DNA from: an uncultured Lachnoclostridium sp.
GTDB taxonomy: Bacteria; Bacillota; Clostridia; Lachnospirales; Lachnospiraceae
Length of the DNA: 64,000 nt
Direction: 5' to 3'
NCBI GenBank assembly: GCA_946415315.1
Contig: CAMKRZ010000003.1
Location: forward strand, 62,001-126,000
Below the pieces are notes generated by a model. It made no database searches. It saw only the letters and a program-made list of their open reading frames with translations, and was not told the origin of the DNA. Shown piece by piece: positions 57,354-64,000 of the stretch. The number at the start of each line of letters is the position of its first letter. Position 1 is the first letter of the stretch. The translations under genes and the position numbers were made by a program.

Positions 57354-57833
57354 TCACTCTCCTTCCTCCAGCGCACGAAGTTTCTTCACCGCCTCGTCAT
57401 TGTATTCGATGATGCCGTTCCGGATGGGATCCGACGTCTCCGGTATTCCGTAGAACTGCAGCCGCAGCGATTCCTCGCTGCCCTCCGGCTTGTAGAATTT
57501 GGCCGTACCGAAGGAACTTGCAACCGATAACGGAACGGAAAGGAGCATGAGCAGCACAACGATCGCGATCCGGATTTTCCGCAGGCGCTTCTTCCGAAGG
57601 AGATACTGGCGTGAACGTTCCAGTTTCTGGGCCAGTTCTTTCGAGTAATCCGTGGAAAAATCCATGTTGTGGTTGATCTGGTCAAGCGCCCTCGTGATCG
57701 AGTAATCGGTCATCAGGTTATCCCGGCACGATTCGCAGCCCTGAATGTGCTCGAGATACTCCGCGAGCACCGTATCGGAAAGGCCTTCCGCGAGATAGCG
57801 CTCATTCAGTTTCAATGCGGTCCTGCAGTCCAT
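57354..57833 (-). CDS. Anti-sigma-factor-like zinc-finger membrane protein
   Basis: 159 residues from ATG at 57833 (AAAGGAG upstream). The N-terminus has a zf-HC2-like cysteine pattern (MDCRTALKL ... EHIQGCESCRDNL), then a basic stretch and one membrane segment (IRIAIVVLLMLLSVPLSVASS), then a short outer tail. This is the layout of membrane anti-sigma factors, but no sigma factor lies nearby and the His of the zinc site is in EHIQGC. It directly precedes polA. Confidence 0.75.
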   Translation of the reverse strand: MDCRTALKLNERYLAEGLSDTVLAEYLEHIQGCESCRDNLMTDYSITRALDQINHNMDFSTDYSKELAQKLERSRQYLLRKKRLRKIRIAIVVLLMLLSVPLSVASSFGTAKFYKPEGSEESLRLQFYGIPETSDPIRNGIIEYNDEAVKKLRALEEGE

Positions 57834-57861
57834 CCGGCGGCTCCTTTCCCGAAAAATAGTC

Positions 57862-57890
57862 TTGCATTTTACACGACACCGTGGTACAAT
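57862..57890 (+). promoter_or_regulatory. Promoter of tRNA-Leu
   Basis: Plus strand TTGCAT (57862-57867), 17 nt, TACAAT (57885-57890); start near 57897, 5 nt before the tRNA. Confidence 0.75.
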
Positions 57891-57901
57891 CCACATTGTT
57901 C

Positions 57902-57984
57902 GCGGATGTGGCGGAATGGCAGACGCATCAGACTCAAAATCTGACGGGCTTACACTCGTGCGGGTTCAAGTCCCGCCATCCGCA
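57902..57984 (+). tRNA. tRNA-Leu (anticodon CAA)
   Basis: Acceptor stem GCGGATG (57902-57908) pairs with CATCCGC (57977-57983), discriminator A at 57984. Anticodon stem CAGA/TCTG closes loop CTCAAAA, anticodon CAA for codon UUG. Long variable arm and GGTTCAAGTC T-loop as in tRNA-Leu. The CCA end is not encoded. It is the only plus-strand gene in the window. Confidence 0.95.
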
Positions 57985-57987
57985 TGG

Positions 57988-58018
57988 CCGGGGGAATTCC
58001 CCCGGTCTTTTTGTTTTT
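57988..58018 (+). terminator. Rho-independent terminator of tRNA-Leu
   Basis: CCGGGGGAATTCCCCCGG (57988-58005) is a palindromic stem followed on the plus strand by TCTTTTTGTTTTT. Confidence 0.92.
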
Positions 58019-59537
58019 ATATGTCTCCGAGTATCTCGTGATACATCTCCATGCCGTAGCCGGTGAGGCTCGGTTCTCCCTCCGTGATACGAAAGGTCCT
58101 CTCCCCTTCTTCCGTTCGCTCCGCCTGCAGGAATTTCGTGCGGGGATACTTCTCGTCGTAGGCTTTCTTCGCGTAGGAATAGATGTGCGTGACGAAGAAA
58201 CACGTCACGTTGTTGTCCATGAACGCGCGCACGATATCCTCCGCGATCGCGGCTCCCTCTCGCTCCGATGTCGTCGCAAACGACTCGTTCAGAAAGATCA
58301 CCGACTCCTGCTTCATATGGTCGACGATCCGCGACAGTCTGCGGAGTTCCTCCTCCAGCTTGCCCGCCGTCATGGTCACATCCTCATTGCGCACAAAATG
58401 CGTGTAGATCCCGCTGAAAACCTGCGTGATCATGGACTTGGCCGGCACGAACATGCCGCACTGCGCCATCAGCTGGGATACGGCAACACTCCGGATAAAC
58501 GTGGTCTTGCCGCCGTTGTTGGTTCCTGTGATCAGGTACAGAAGCGTATCCTCGCCGCCGAGATCGTTGACCGTCGGCAGCCTGAGGTTCTTGATCGCGA
58601 TTCCGAGGTCATAAATGTCGGTGCCGGACAGCGAGTGCGACCCTTTGACAACCTCGGGGAAGCACACGGGATAGACCATGTTGATCATCTGGCTGTGCAG
58701 GTTGCAGCAGCCATGGAAAAAGGCAAGCTGCGCCCGCAGGGAATCGAACAGTTTGATCAGTTCTCTGGCGAACCCTTCGAAGCAGGTCGCCACATGAAGA
58801 AGTCCTGCCGTCTCCAGTTCCATGCAGTCCTGATAGACCTGAAGGTCATTGTAGGAAATGCGGATCTCGTTCTTCCGCACTTTCGTGGAAAACAGCGACT
58901 CCATGATGTCAAATTTGCGCTTGTCCTGGAACTCGGAGAGCGTGTTCACAATGAAGCCCTCCGTCTTCAGGCCGCGTCCGATCCGACCGCTGATCTGAAT
59001 CTCGCCGCCGTTGCTGATCGCCCGCAGCAACGCGGTTTTCTCATGCACGAGATTCACGAAATCCGAATTGAATTCCTTGAGAAATTCATCGTAGAAATCT
59101 CGGAAGATCACGCCCGTAAAATGACCGTACGTGTTGACGATCTCCGCTTTCAGCCGTTCCAGACCGTTCGCCAGAAGATCGAGCTGCTCGATCGACCGGA
59201 TCACCTTGACGGCAGGAAGCGGATTTCCGTTCTTCTTGTTGGTGGAACGAAAGTTGGACACGTCCGTCACAACCTCCGCCACGGTCGCATACAGCGAGAG
59301 GATCGTCTTCTTGTTGCGGATCGCATCGCGAAGCGCACTCTGACGGTGAAGGATGTTCTCCCGGTCCGTCATGGGCGACAGCAGGATCTTCTTACACTGC
59401 GTGTAGATGAAGTTGTCATTTTTCGCCATGCACTGAAGCACCGGCTCCAGCAAAAGATCCGTGACGAGGTCGCTCTTAAACGGAGCGATATCCTCCGATT
59501 CCGTGTACCCTCTTCGGTTTAACAAATAGGCTTTCAT
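58017..59537 (-). CDS. MutS-like ATPase, copy A
   Basis: 506 residues. Walker A GTNNGGKTTF near 336-345, Walker B SVIFLNESFATTSEREGAAI and the His motif VTHIYSYAKKAY are those of the MutS ATPase core, preceded by a lever/clamp-like helical part. The mismatch-binding N-terminal domain of true MutS and the Smr domain of MutS2 are absent. It ends next to the tRNA terminator and follows copy B by 17 nt. Function unknown; probably acts with copy B. Confidence 0.85.
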   Translation of the reverse strand: MKAYLLNRRGYTESEDIAPFKSDLVTDLLLEPVLQCMAKNDNFIYTQCKKILLSPMTDRENILHRQSALRDAIRNKKTILSLYATVAEVVTDVSNFRSTNKKNGNPLPAVKVIRSIEQLDLLANGLERLKAEIVNTYGHFTGVIFRDFYDEFLKEFNSDFVNLVHEKTALLRAISNGGEIQISGRIGRGLKTEGFIVNTLSEFQDKRKFDIMESLFSTKVRKNEIRISYNDLQVYQDCMELETAGLLHVATCFEGFARELIKLFDSLRAQLAFFHGCCNLHSQMINMVYPVCFPEVVKGSHSLSGTDIYDLGIAIKNLRLPTVNDLGGEDTLLYLITGTNNGGKTTFIRSVAVSQLMAQCGMFVPAKSMITQVFSGIYTHFVRNEDVTMTAGKLEEELRRLSRIVDHMKQESVIFLNESFATTSEREGAAIAEDIVRAFMDNNVTCFFVTHIYSYAKKAYDEKYPRTKFLQAERTEEGERTFRITEGEPSLTGYGMEMYHEILGDI

Positions 59538-59554
59538 GATGCAAGTTTCCCCCG

Positions 59555-61090
59555 TTAACGCTTGCCCAGACGATAGTTGATATGACTGTAATCGAGTTTG
59601 TATTTGCTGACGATCGAATTCGCGTACGCAGCTCCGTCCGCGCGCTTGCGAACGATGCGGTATGTGCGGCGGAAACTGCCGTCCTCCACAACCGTCGCCA
59701 CAAGGCTGACGTAGTCGTCCGAGTCAAATGCGATCTCAAACGTGTGCGTGACATAGAAGCAGATCGCGTTGCGCGCGAGAAGCCTGCGAAGCAGATCGCG
59801 ACTCATCGTGAGCGCATCCGCCGTCGGTGCCGATGTGAAGAGCTCGTTCAGGATGACGACGCTGCGGTTGTCGATCGAATCCAGCATCTCGCGGATGCGG
59901 ACGATCTCGTTGTGCAGACGCCCTTCCAGGCCTTCCGTACCCTCCTCATTTGCAAAATGAGTGTGGATCCCCGAGCAGTACGGCAGCTTGCACACGCCGG
60001 CCGGAACCGGAAGCCCCATCATGCCGAAATAGAAGCACTGCCCGAAGGCGCGGGCAAGCGTCGTCTTGCCGCCCTGGTTCGGTCCCGTGACGATGATCGC
60101 CTTCTCAAAATTGGCCTTCATGACATCGTTGAGGACGACTTCCTTCTCCGCATTCATGTAGCTGATCGCCAGGACGATATCGTAACAGTCGTCCATGTAC
60201 AGCTCCTTATCCTTTACGATCAGGGGCATGGTGATCGGAACGCCCCACTCCTTCAGGCGCTCCATGTAATCGATATTCGCGATGTAGAATCGCAGCTCCC
60301 GCAAAATGTCAAGGATCTCCTGGGAGATCACCTTCGGCCCGCGGTTTCCGAACGCTTCCAGCTGCAGGAACCACTGACGGTTTTCCTTCTCCATCTGCTT
60401 CAGGATGAAGCTCTCCAGCGGGGAGAGATCCATCGAAGGGAACGGAGACTCGCGGAACGGCACGTAGTCCTCGTACTGCATCGTCTTCGCAAGGGAAGCG
60501 CGGATCGGCGCGCAGTAGTCCACAAAATTGTAGGAAAGGTCGTACGTCGCCTTCTCCTTGTTGATCGTCAGATGGAACTGCATTTTCTCGAACTCTTTGT
60601 TCAGCGTTTCCGCTGCTTCCCGCAGACGCTTCACGCCGGACGAGTTGAGCGTGTGGAACAGTTCCTGGTGCAGCGCATAAAACGCTCTGGATTTCGGCGG
60701 AGTTGTATTAAACTCAACGCACAGATTTTCCATCGCCTGATAATAGGTCGTCACGCAATCGACATACCATTTGCACTTCTGCAGATTCGAAGTGACCAGG
60801 TCCGCGCACTGTCTGCAGATTACTGCCTCTCCGATCTTTGAGATAAACGAATTCACCGCATCGCGGATTGAAGGAGTCATCAGATCCTTGACGACCTCCT
60901 GACGATACTTAACGCCCTCGTAAGTCCCGCACACAACCTTGAAGTACGGTTTCAACTCAGGCTCCGAATAGTATGCGGAAATCCGTTCCGCGTACTGATC
61001 CAGATTCAGATCATGAAAAAACTTCGGCTCCGGCATCTCGGACACTTCCGCGTAGGAAAGTGCCTGATCCGGAAGAAACAAACTGACCAT
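59555..61090 (-). CDS. MutS-like ATPase, copy B
   Basis: 511 residues, divergent paralogue of copy A. Walker A GPNQGGKTTLARAFGQ near 334, Walker B SVVILNELFTSAPTADALTM and VTHTFEIAFDSDDY. The N-terminal half (about 1-320) is helical with no mismatch-recognition domain. The two genes lie 17 nt apart, suggesting a heterodimer. The C-terminus is basic (YRLGKR). Confidence 0.85.
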   Translation of the reverse strand: MVSLFLPDQALSYAEVSEMPEPKFFHDLNLDQYAERISAYYSEPELKPYFKVVCGTYEGVKYRQEVVKDLMTPSIRDAVNSFISKIGEAVICRQCADLVTSNLQKCKWYVDCVTTYYQAMENLCVEFNTTPPKSRAFYALHQELFHTLNSSGVKRLREAAETLNKEFEKMQFHLTINKEKATYDLSYNFVDYCAPIRASLAKTMQYEDYVPFRESPFPSMDLSPLESFILKQMEKENRQWFLQLEAFGNRGPKVISQEILDILRELRFYIANIDYMERLKEWGVPITMPLIVKDKELYMDDCYDIVLAISYMNAEKEVVLNDVMKANFEKAIIVTGPNQGGKTTLARAFGQCFYFGMMGLPVPAGVCKLPYCSGIHTHFANEEGTEGLEGRLHNEIVRIREMLDSIDNRSVVILNELFTSAPTADALTMSRDLLRRLLARNAICFYVTHTFEIAFDSDDYVSLVATVVEDGSFRRTYRIVRKRADGAAYANSIVSKYKLDYSHINYRLGKR

Positions 61091-61110
61091 ACCGGATTCC
61101 TCCCCCTGTG

Positions 61111-61893
61111 CTAACGAAGATACAGTGTCCCTACGTGCGACAGGTCCTCATGCGTCATCATGCTCGTGTCGCTCCACTGTACGATATAATCCCGGGTTCC
61201 CTCTCCCCGGGAATCATTGATGCGGATATCAAAACCGATGCCGTTACCCCGATCTTCCTGCATCAGCGACCACTGCAGAGCCAGTTCGACCGTGTAGCCT
61301 TCCTCAGTGGAGACTACCGCGTACTCGAGGAGCCTCAGATCCGCACCGCTTCGCTCCTCACATACTCCGTTGCGTATGAAAATGTAATGGCTGTCCCCGG
61401 CGTGGTACCTCGTGGGCTTCAGCCCGTCCTCGTTGACGAAAACTTCCACACAGTCGCTTCGCGTGGCGATCTCGCCGGACGTCCGCGGCGTGTCATCCTT
61501 CACCTCGATGAAGAGATACAGCCGGTCCTCGTCCGAATAAGCCCGGAAGGACGCTTCCGCCCCGCTCTCACCGAACACGGGATTGGCCAGATCGTAGCGT
61601 TCGCAGATCGACCAGACAGCATCGGGTTCCCCGTCGATCCGCAAAACCGGAAGACGCGTCACCAGCGCGCTCTTGTCGGATGCTTTCGTGTTATACTTCT
61701 TCGTGCTGTCCTTCGGAATGATCCGCTGATACGGCGTCGGCGTCGCGTACGGCTGATCTTCATTTTCCGCGCGAACGGACGCCTTCGGAGCGGAAGCCGA
61801 CGGTTCCGGGGAAGCCGCGGCAAAGCAGACCGCCCCCACGCAGAGGATGGCGATCAAAAGCCACACGATCCGGTTGTTTCCTGCTGTTCTCAT
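61111..61893 (-). CDS. Exported CBM9-like protein
   Basis: 260 residues. N-terminal membrane anchor or signal (RIVWLLIAILCVGAVCFAAAS), a Pro/Ser-rich stretch, then a CBM9-type domain (about 75-260): LRIDGEPDAVWSICERYDLAN, YLFIEVKDDTP, DCVEVFVNEDG, VELALQWSLM and DYIVQWSD. Such domains bind sugar ends in secreted proteins. ATG at 61893 is used; an upstream TTG is weaker. It lies 80 nt after the related lipoprotein gene. Confidence 0.8.
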   Translation of the reverse strand: MRTAGNNRIVWLLIAILCVGAVCFAAASPEPSASAPKASVRAENEDQPYATPTPYQRIIPKDSTKKYNTKASDKSALVTRLPVLRIDGEPDAVWSICERYDLANPVFGESGAEASFRAYSDEDRLYLFIEVKDDTPRTSGEIATRSDCVEVFVNEDGLKPTRYHAGDSHYIFIRNGVCEERSGADLRLLEYAVVSTEEGYTVELALQWSLMQEDRGNGIGFDIRINDSRGEGTRDYIVQWSDTSMMTHEDLSHVGTLYLR

Positions 61894-61972
61894 TCTCCCG
61901 CTTTGTCCCTTCCGCTTTCTTTCCTTCAACGATCAAGCCGTGATCGCCTCTTACACACTTTTGCAAGCTACA

Positions 61973-62761
61973 TCAATCCATTGTGATCGTTCCCACGCCG
62001 CTCAGTGTCACATCCGTATGTTTGTCCTTGTCCGCCCACTGCAGCATCTGTTTCAACTTGCCGTCGGCCGCGTTGTTGACGCGCACGTCAAAGCCGATCC
62101 GCCGGTCGAAACGGCCGTTGACCGTCATCAGCGGGATCCGCACTTCCGCGTAGTAACCGTAGCCCGATCCGTCGCCGTACACGCTGCATTTGTAACCATC
62201 ACCGGTCGCTCCCTGCCCGAGATATCCGTTGCCGTCACGGTCCACGATGTAGCATGCGTCACCGACCGAGTACACGCGGTTCTTCTTTCCGTCCTCATTG
62301 ATGAAGAAAAATACACTGTCGCGGTTGTAAACCGAATCCGCAGAGGTGTCGTACGTGGCATCGATCACGTGGACGAGCACGTAGAGACAATCCTCGCCCC
62401 ACAGCACCTTAAAGAGTGCGACCGTCCTGTCGGAATCGCCGGATACACTGTTCTCAATGCGGTATTCTTTCGCAAGGTTCCAGACTTTGCTGTAGTGCCC
62501 GTCCAACTGCGGAACACCGCTTCCCGCGTAGCCGCTCACATCCGTGACCGTCGGATCTCGGAATCCGAGCGTCGGAGTCGGCTCTTCGCTCGGCGTCGGG
62601 CTGTCTGTCGGAACCGTCGATTCCGTCGGCGTCCCGGACAGTTCTCCGCCATTCTCCGGCGTCTCGTTAGCAGCGGAACAGGCGCACAAAAAGACCGTGA
62701 GCAGGCAGAGTAAAGCCGCACACAAAAGTCTCACTGCGATTTTCCTGTTCGTTCGGATCAT
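61973..62761 (-). CDS. CBM9-like lipoprotein
   Basis: 262 residues. Signal peptide ending in the lipobox-like FLCAC, then a Thr/Pro/Ser/Glu linker (TPTESTVPTDSPTPSEEPTP), then the CBM9-like domain (YSKVWNLAKEYRIEN; CLYVLVHVIDATYD; FFFINEDGKK; YAEVRIPLM; LQWADKDKHTDV). Paralogue of the adjacent gene. Lipid-anchored surface sugar-binding protein by inference. Confidence 0.82.
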   Translation of the reverse strand: MIRTNRKIAVRLLCAALLCLLTVFLCACSAANETPENGGELSGTPTESTVPTDSPTPSEEPTPTLGFRDPTVTDVSGYAGSGVPQLDGHYSKVWNLAKEYRIENSVSGDSDRTVALFKVLWGEDCLYVLVHVIDATYDTSADSVYNRDSVFFFINEDGKKNRVYSVGDACYIVDRDGNGYLGQGATGDGYKCSVYGDGSGYGYYAEVRIPLMTVNGRFDRRIGFDVRVNNAADGKLKQMLQWADKDKHTDVTLSGVGTITMD

Positions 62762-62800
62762 GGTCTCTCCAACAAAGTTAATCTGGTTTTTCGTAAAATG

Positions 62801-64000
62801 TTAATCGTCGTGATCCATCCGCATGATATCTCCGACCTCCGGCGTCACGCTCAGTTTCATGCGCACGATCCGGCTGGCATGCGGACACGACTCCATCGGT
62901 TCCCCTTCCTCGTCCCACATGGCCAGCGCCTCGGCTGCGACATTGCGGCCGTCGGGCTTCATGACAAGGATGGTGTCGCCGACACAGAATTTGTTTTTCT
63001 GCAAAAATGTGACAGTTCCGTCCGGAAGAACCTCCGATACCGTTCCCAGGTATACCGACTCCCGCTCACCGGAACGTCCCTCATAATCCTGTGAGGTGTT
63101 GTCCGGTTTTCCGAAGAAGAAACCGGTCGTATATTCTCTCGCCGCGCTTCTGCGGATCTCCGAGAGATACCGCGGAATGGCTGCACGGTATTCCTCCGGG
63201 TCTCTCATGCATGTGTCGATCGCCTCGCGGTAGACGCGCGTGACAGTGGCAACATAGAGAGCTGTCTTCATGCGCCCTTCAATCTTGAAACTGTCGATCC
63301 CGGATGCAAGCAATTCCGGAATATGCTCGATCATGCACAGGTCTTTCGAGTTAAACAGGTACGTTCCGCCATCATCCTCGTACACCGGCATGTACTGCCC
63401 CGGACGCGACTCCTCCACGACGGCGTAACGCCAGCGGCAGGGGTGCGTGCAGGCTCCGAGATTTGCCTCACGACCGGTCATAAACGCCGACAGAAGGCAT
63501 CTTCCCGAATACGAGATGCACATGGCTCCGTGCACGAACGCCTCGATCTCCGCTCCCTCGGGAATGCGCCTGCGGATCGCTCGGATCTCCTCGAGGGAGA
63601 GCTCTCTTCCGCAGACGACGCGCTCCGCCCCCTGGGCATACCAGAAGCAGAAGGTCTCCGCGTTCACATTGTTCGCCTGTGTGCTGATATGGATGGCGAC
63701 CTCCGGCGGAAGCATTTCCTTCGCTACGGAAAATGCCCCCGGGTCCGCGACGATCACGGCATCCGGCCGGATCTCGCCGATCTTCTCCAGGTAACTGCGA
63801 AAAGCTTCCATTGAGCCCTCATGCGCGATCACATTGGTCGCAACATAGAGTTTTTTTCCGCGCTCATGACAGTAGGCAACCGCCTCCCGCAGTTCGTCAA
63901 ACGAGAGGTTTTTCGCTTTCGCGCGCAATCCGAACGCTTCGCCGCCGACATACACGGCGTCCGCTCCGTACCGCACCGCGGTTTTCACAACGTCCAGCGA
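62801..64000 (-). CDS. Peptidase U32-family protein (TrhP/YegQ-like), N-terminus cut by window
   Basis: About 400 codons in the window; the frame stays open to 64000 (reading SLDVVKTAVRYGADAVYVGG), so the true start is outside. U32 motifs GREANLGACTHPCRWRY and KIEGRMK are present, with the conserved cysteines that may hold an iron-sulfur cluster. U32 family members take part in tRNA or rRNA uridine hydroxylation (TrhP, RlhA) rather than proteolysis; which one applies here is uncertain. The last beta-barrel domain (about VYLGTVSEVLPDGTVTFLQ) is complete. Confidence 0.92.
   Translation of the reverse strand, partial: SLDVVKTAVRYGADAVYVGGEAFGLRAKAKNLSFDELREAVAYCHERGKKLYVATNVIAHEGSMEAFRSYLEKIGEIRPDAVIVADPGAFSVAKEMLPPEVAIHISTQANNVNAETFCFWYAQGAERVVCGRELSLEEIRAIRRRIPEGAEIEAFVHGAMCISYSGRCLLSAFMTGREANLGACTHPCRWRYAVVEESRPGQYMPVYEDDGGTYLFNSKDLCMIEHIPELLASGIDSFKIEGRMKTALYVATVTRVYREAIDTCMRDPEEYRAAIPRYLSEIRRSAAREYTTGFFFGKPDNTSQDYEGRSGERESVYLGTVSEVLPDGTVTFLQKNKFCVGDTILVMKPDGRNVAAEALAMWDEEGEPMESCPHASRIVRMKLSVTPEVGDIMRMDHDD

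Noticed and set aside
58017..61090. MutS-like pair as an antiphage defence system
   Set aside because: No nuclease, sensor or other defence partner nearby; kept only as an unexplained pair.

Overview
The window is GC-rich and almost entirely coded on the minus strand, with short spacers and strong AGGAGG-type ribosome binding sites. Gene content (rimP-nusA-rnpM-ylxQ-infB-rbfA-nrnA-truB/ribF order, RecU, RelQ-type alarmone synthetase, HisZ/short HisG, T-box and tetrahydrofolate riboswitch leaders, PFL/ACT pair, WalJ) points to a Clostridia genome, most likely Lachnospiraceae. The carbohydrate genes (GH2 beta-galactosidase, surface GH5 glucanase, two CBM9-like proteins) suggest a gut or plant-fibre habitat. 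No mobile element, CRISPR array or phage gene is visible. This is core chromosome with a looser accessory middle part.

Layout, left to right (transcription mostly runs right to left). 1-5 kb: partial lacZ and pnp. 5-11 kb: a tetrahydrofolate-riboswitch operon folT-folC-folC followed by a membrane-anchored GH5 cellulase. 11-20.6 kb: rpsO with its own promoter and terminator, then the translation/transcription operon rimP-nusA-rnpM-ylxQ-infB-rbfA-nrnA and a fused truB-ribF, with a good sigma-A promoter before rimP. 20.6-26.2 kb: a histidine operon hisZ-G-D-B-(barrel)IE behind a consensus promoter with a palindromic operator. 26-45 kb: an accessory stretch unusually rich in multidomain fusions: triple GNAT, double Nudix, phosphoglycerate mutase plus methyltransferase, metallophosphoesterase plus HAD, and 2H phosphoesterase plus GNAT under a T-box. 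It also holds gene remnants and an independent structured RNA of about 180 nt. 45-48 kb: a Ter-type stress protein with a structured leader. 48-58 kb: rRNA modification (rsmF, rsuA), alarmone synthetase, PFL/ACT, and polA-coaE-walJ. 58-64 kb: the one plus-strand gene (tRNA-Leu CAA), a tandem pair of MutS-like ATPases, two CBM9-like exported proteins and a U32 protease-family gene cut by the window end.

The strongest unexplained signal is at DNA level. The octamer GGAAAATG occurs 36 times by eye (16 on plus, 20 on minus), in coding sequence in several reading frames and in intergenic DNA. Rough base-composition expectation is one or two copies. It behaves like a dispersed genomic signature word (HIP1-like or uptake-like). 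Other items worth follow-up are the stand-alone RNA at 41.86-42.04 kb, the T-box on a non-canonical gene, the structured leader of the Ter-type gene, two cases of 31-bp tandem duplication of a gene's 3' end, and the fusion genes.
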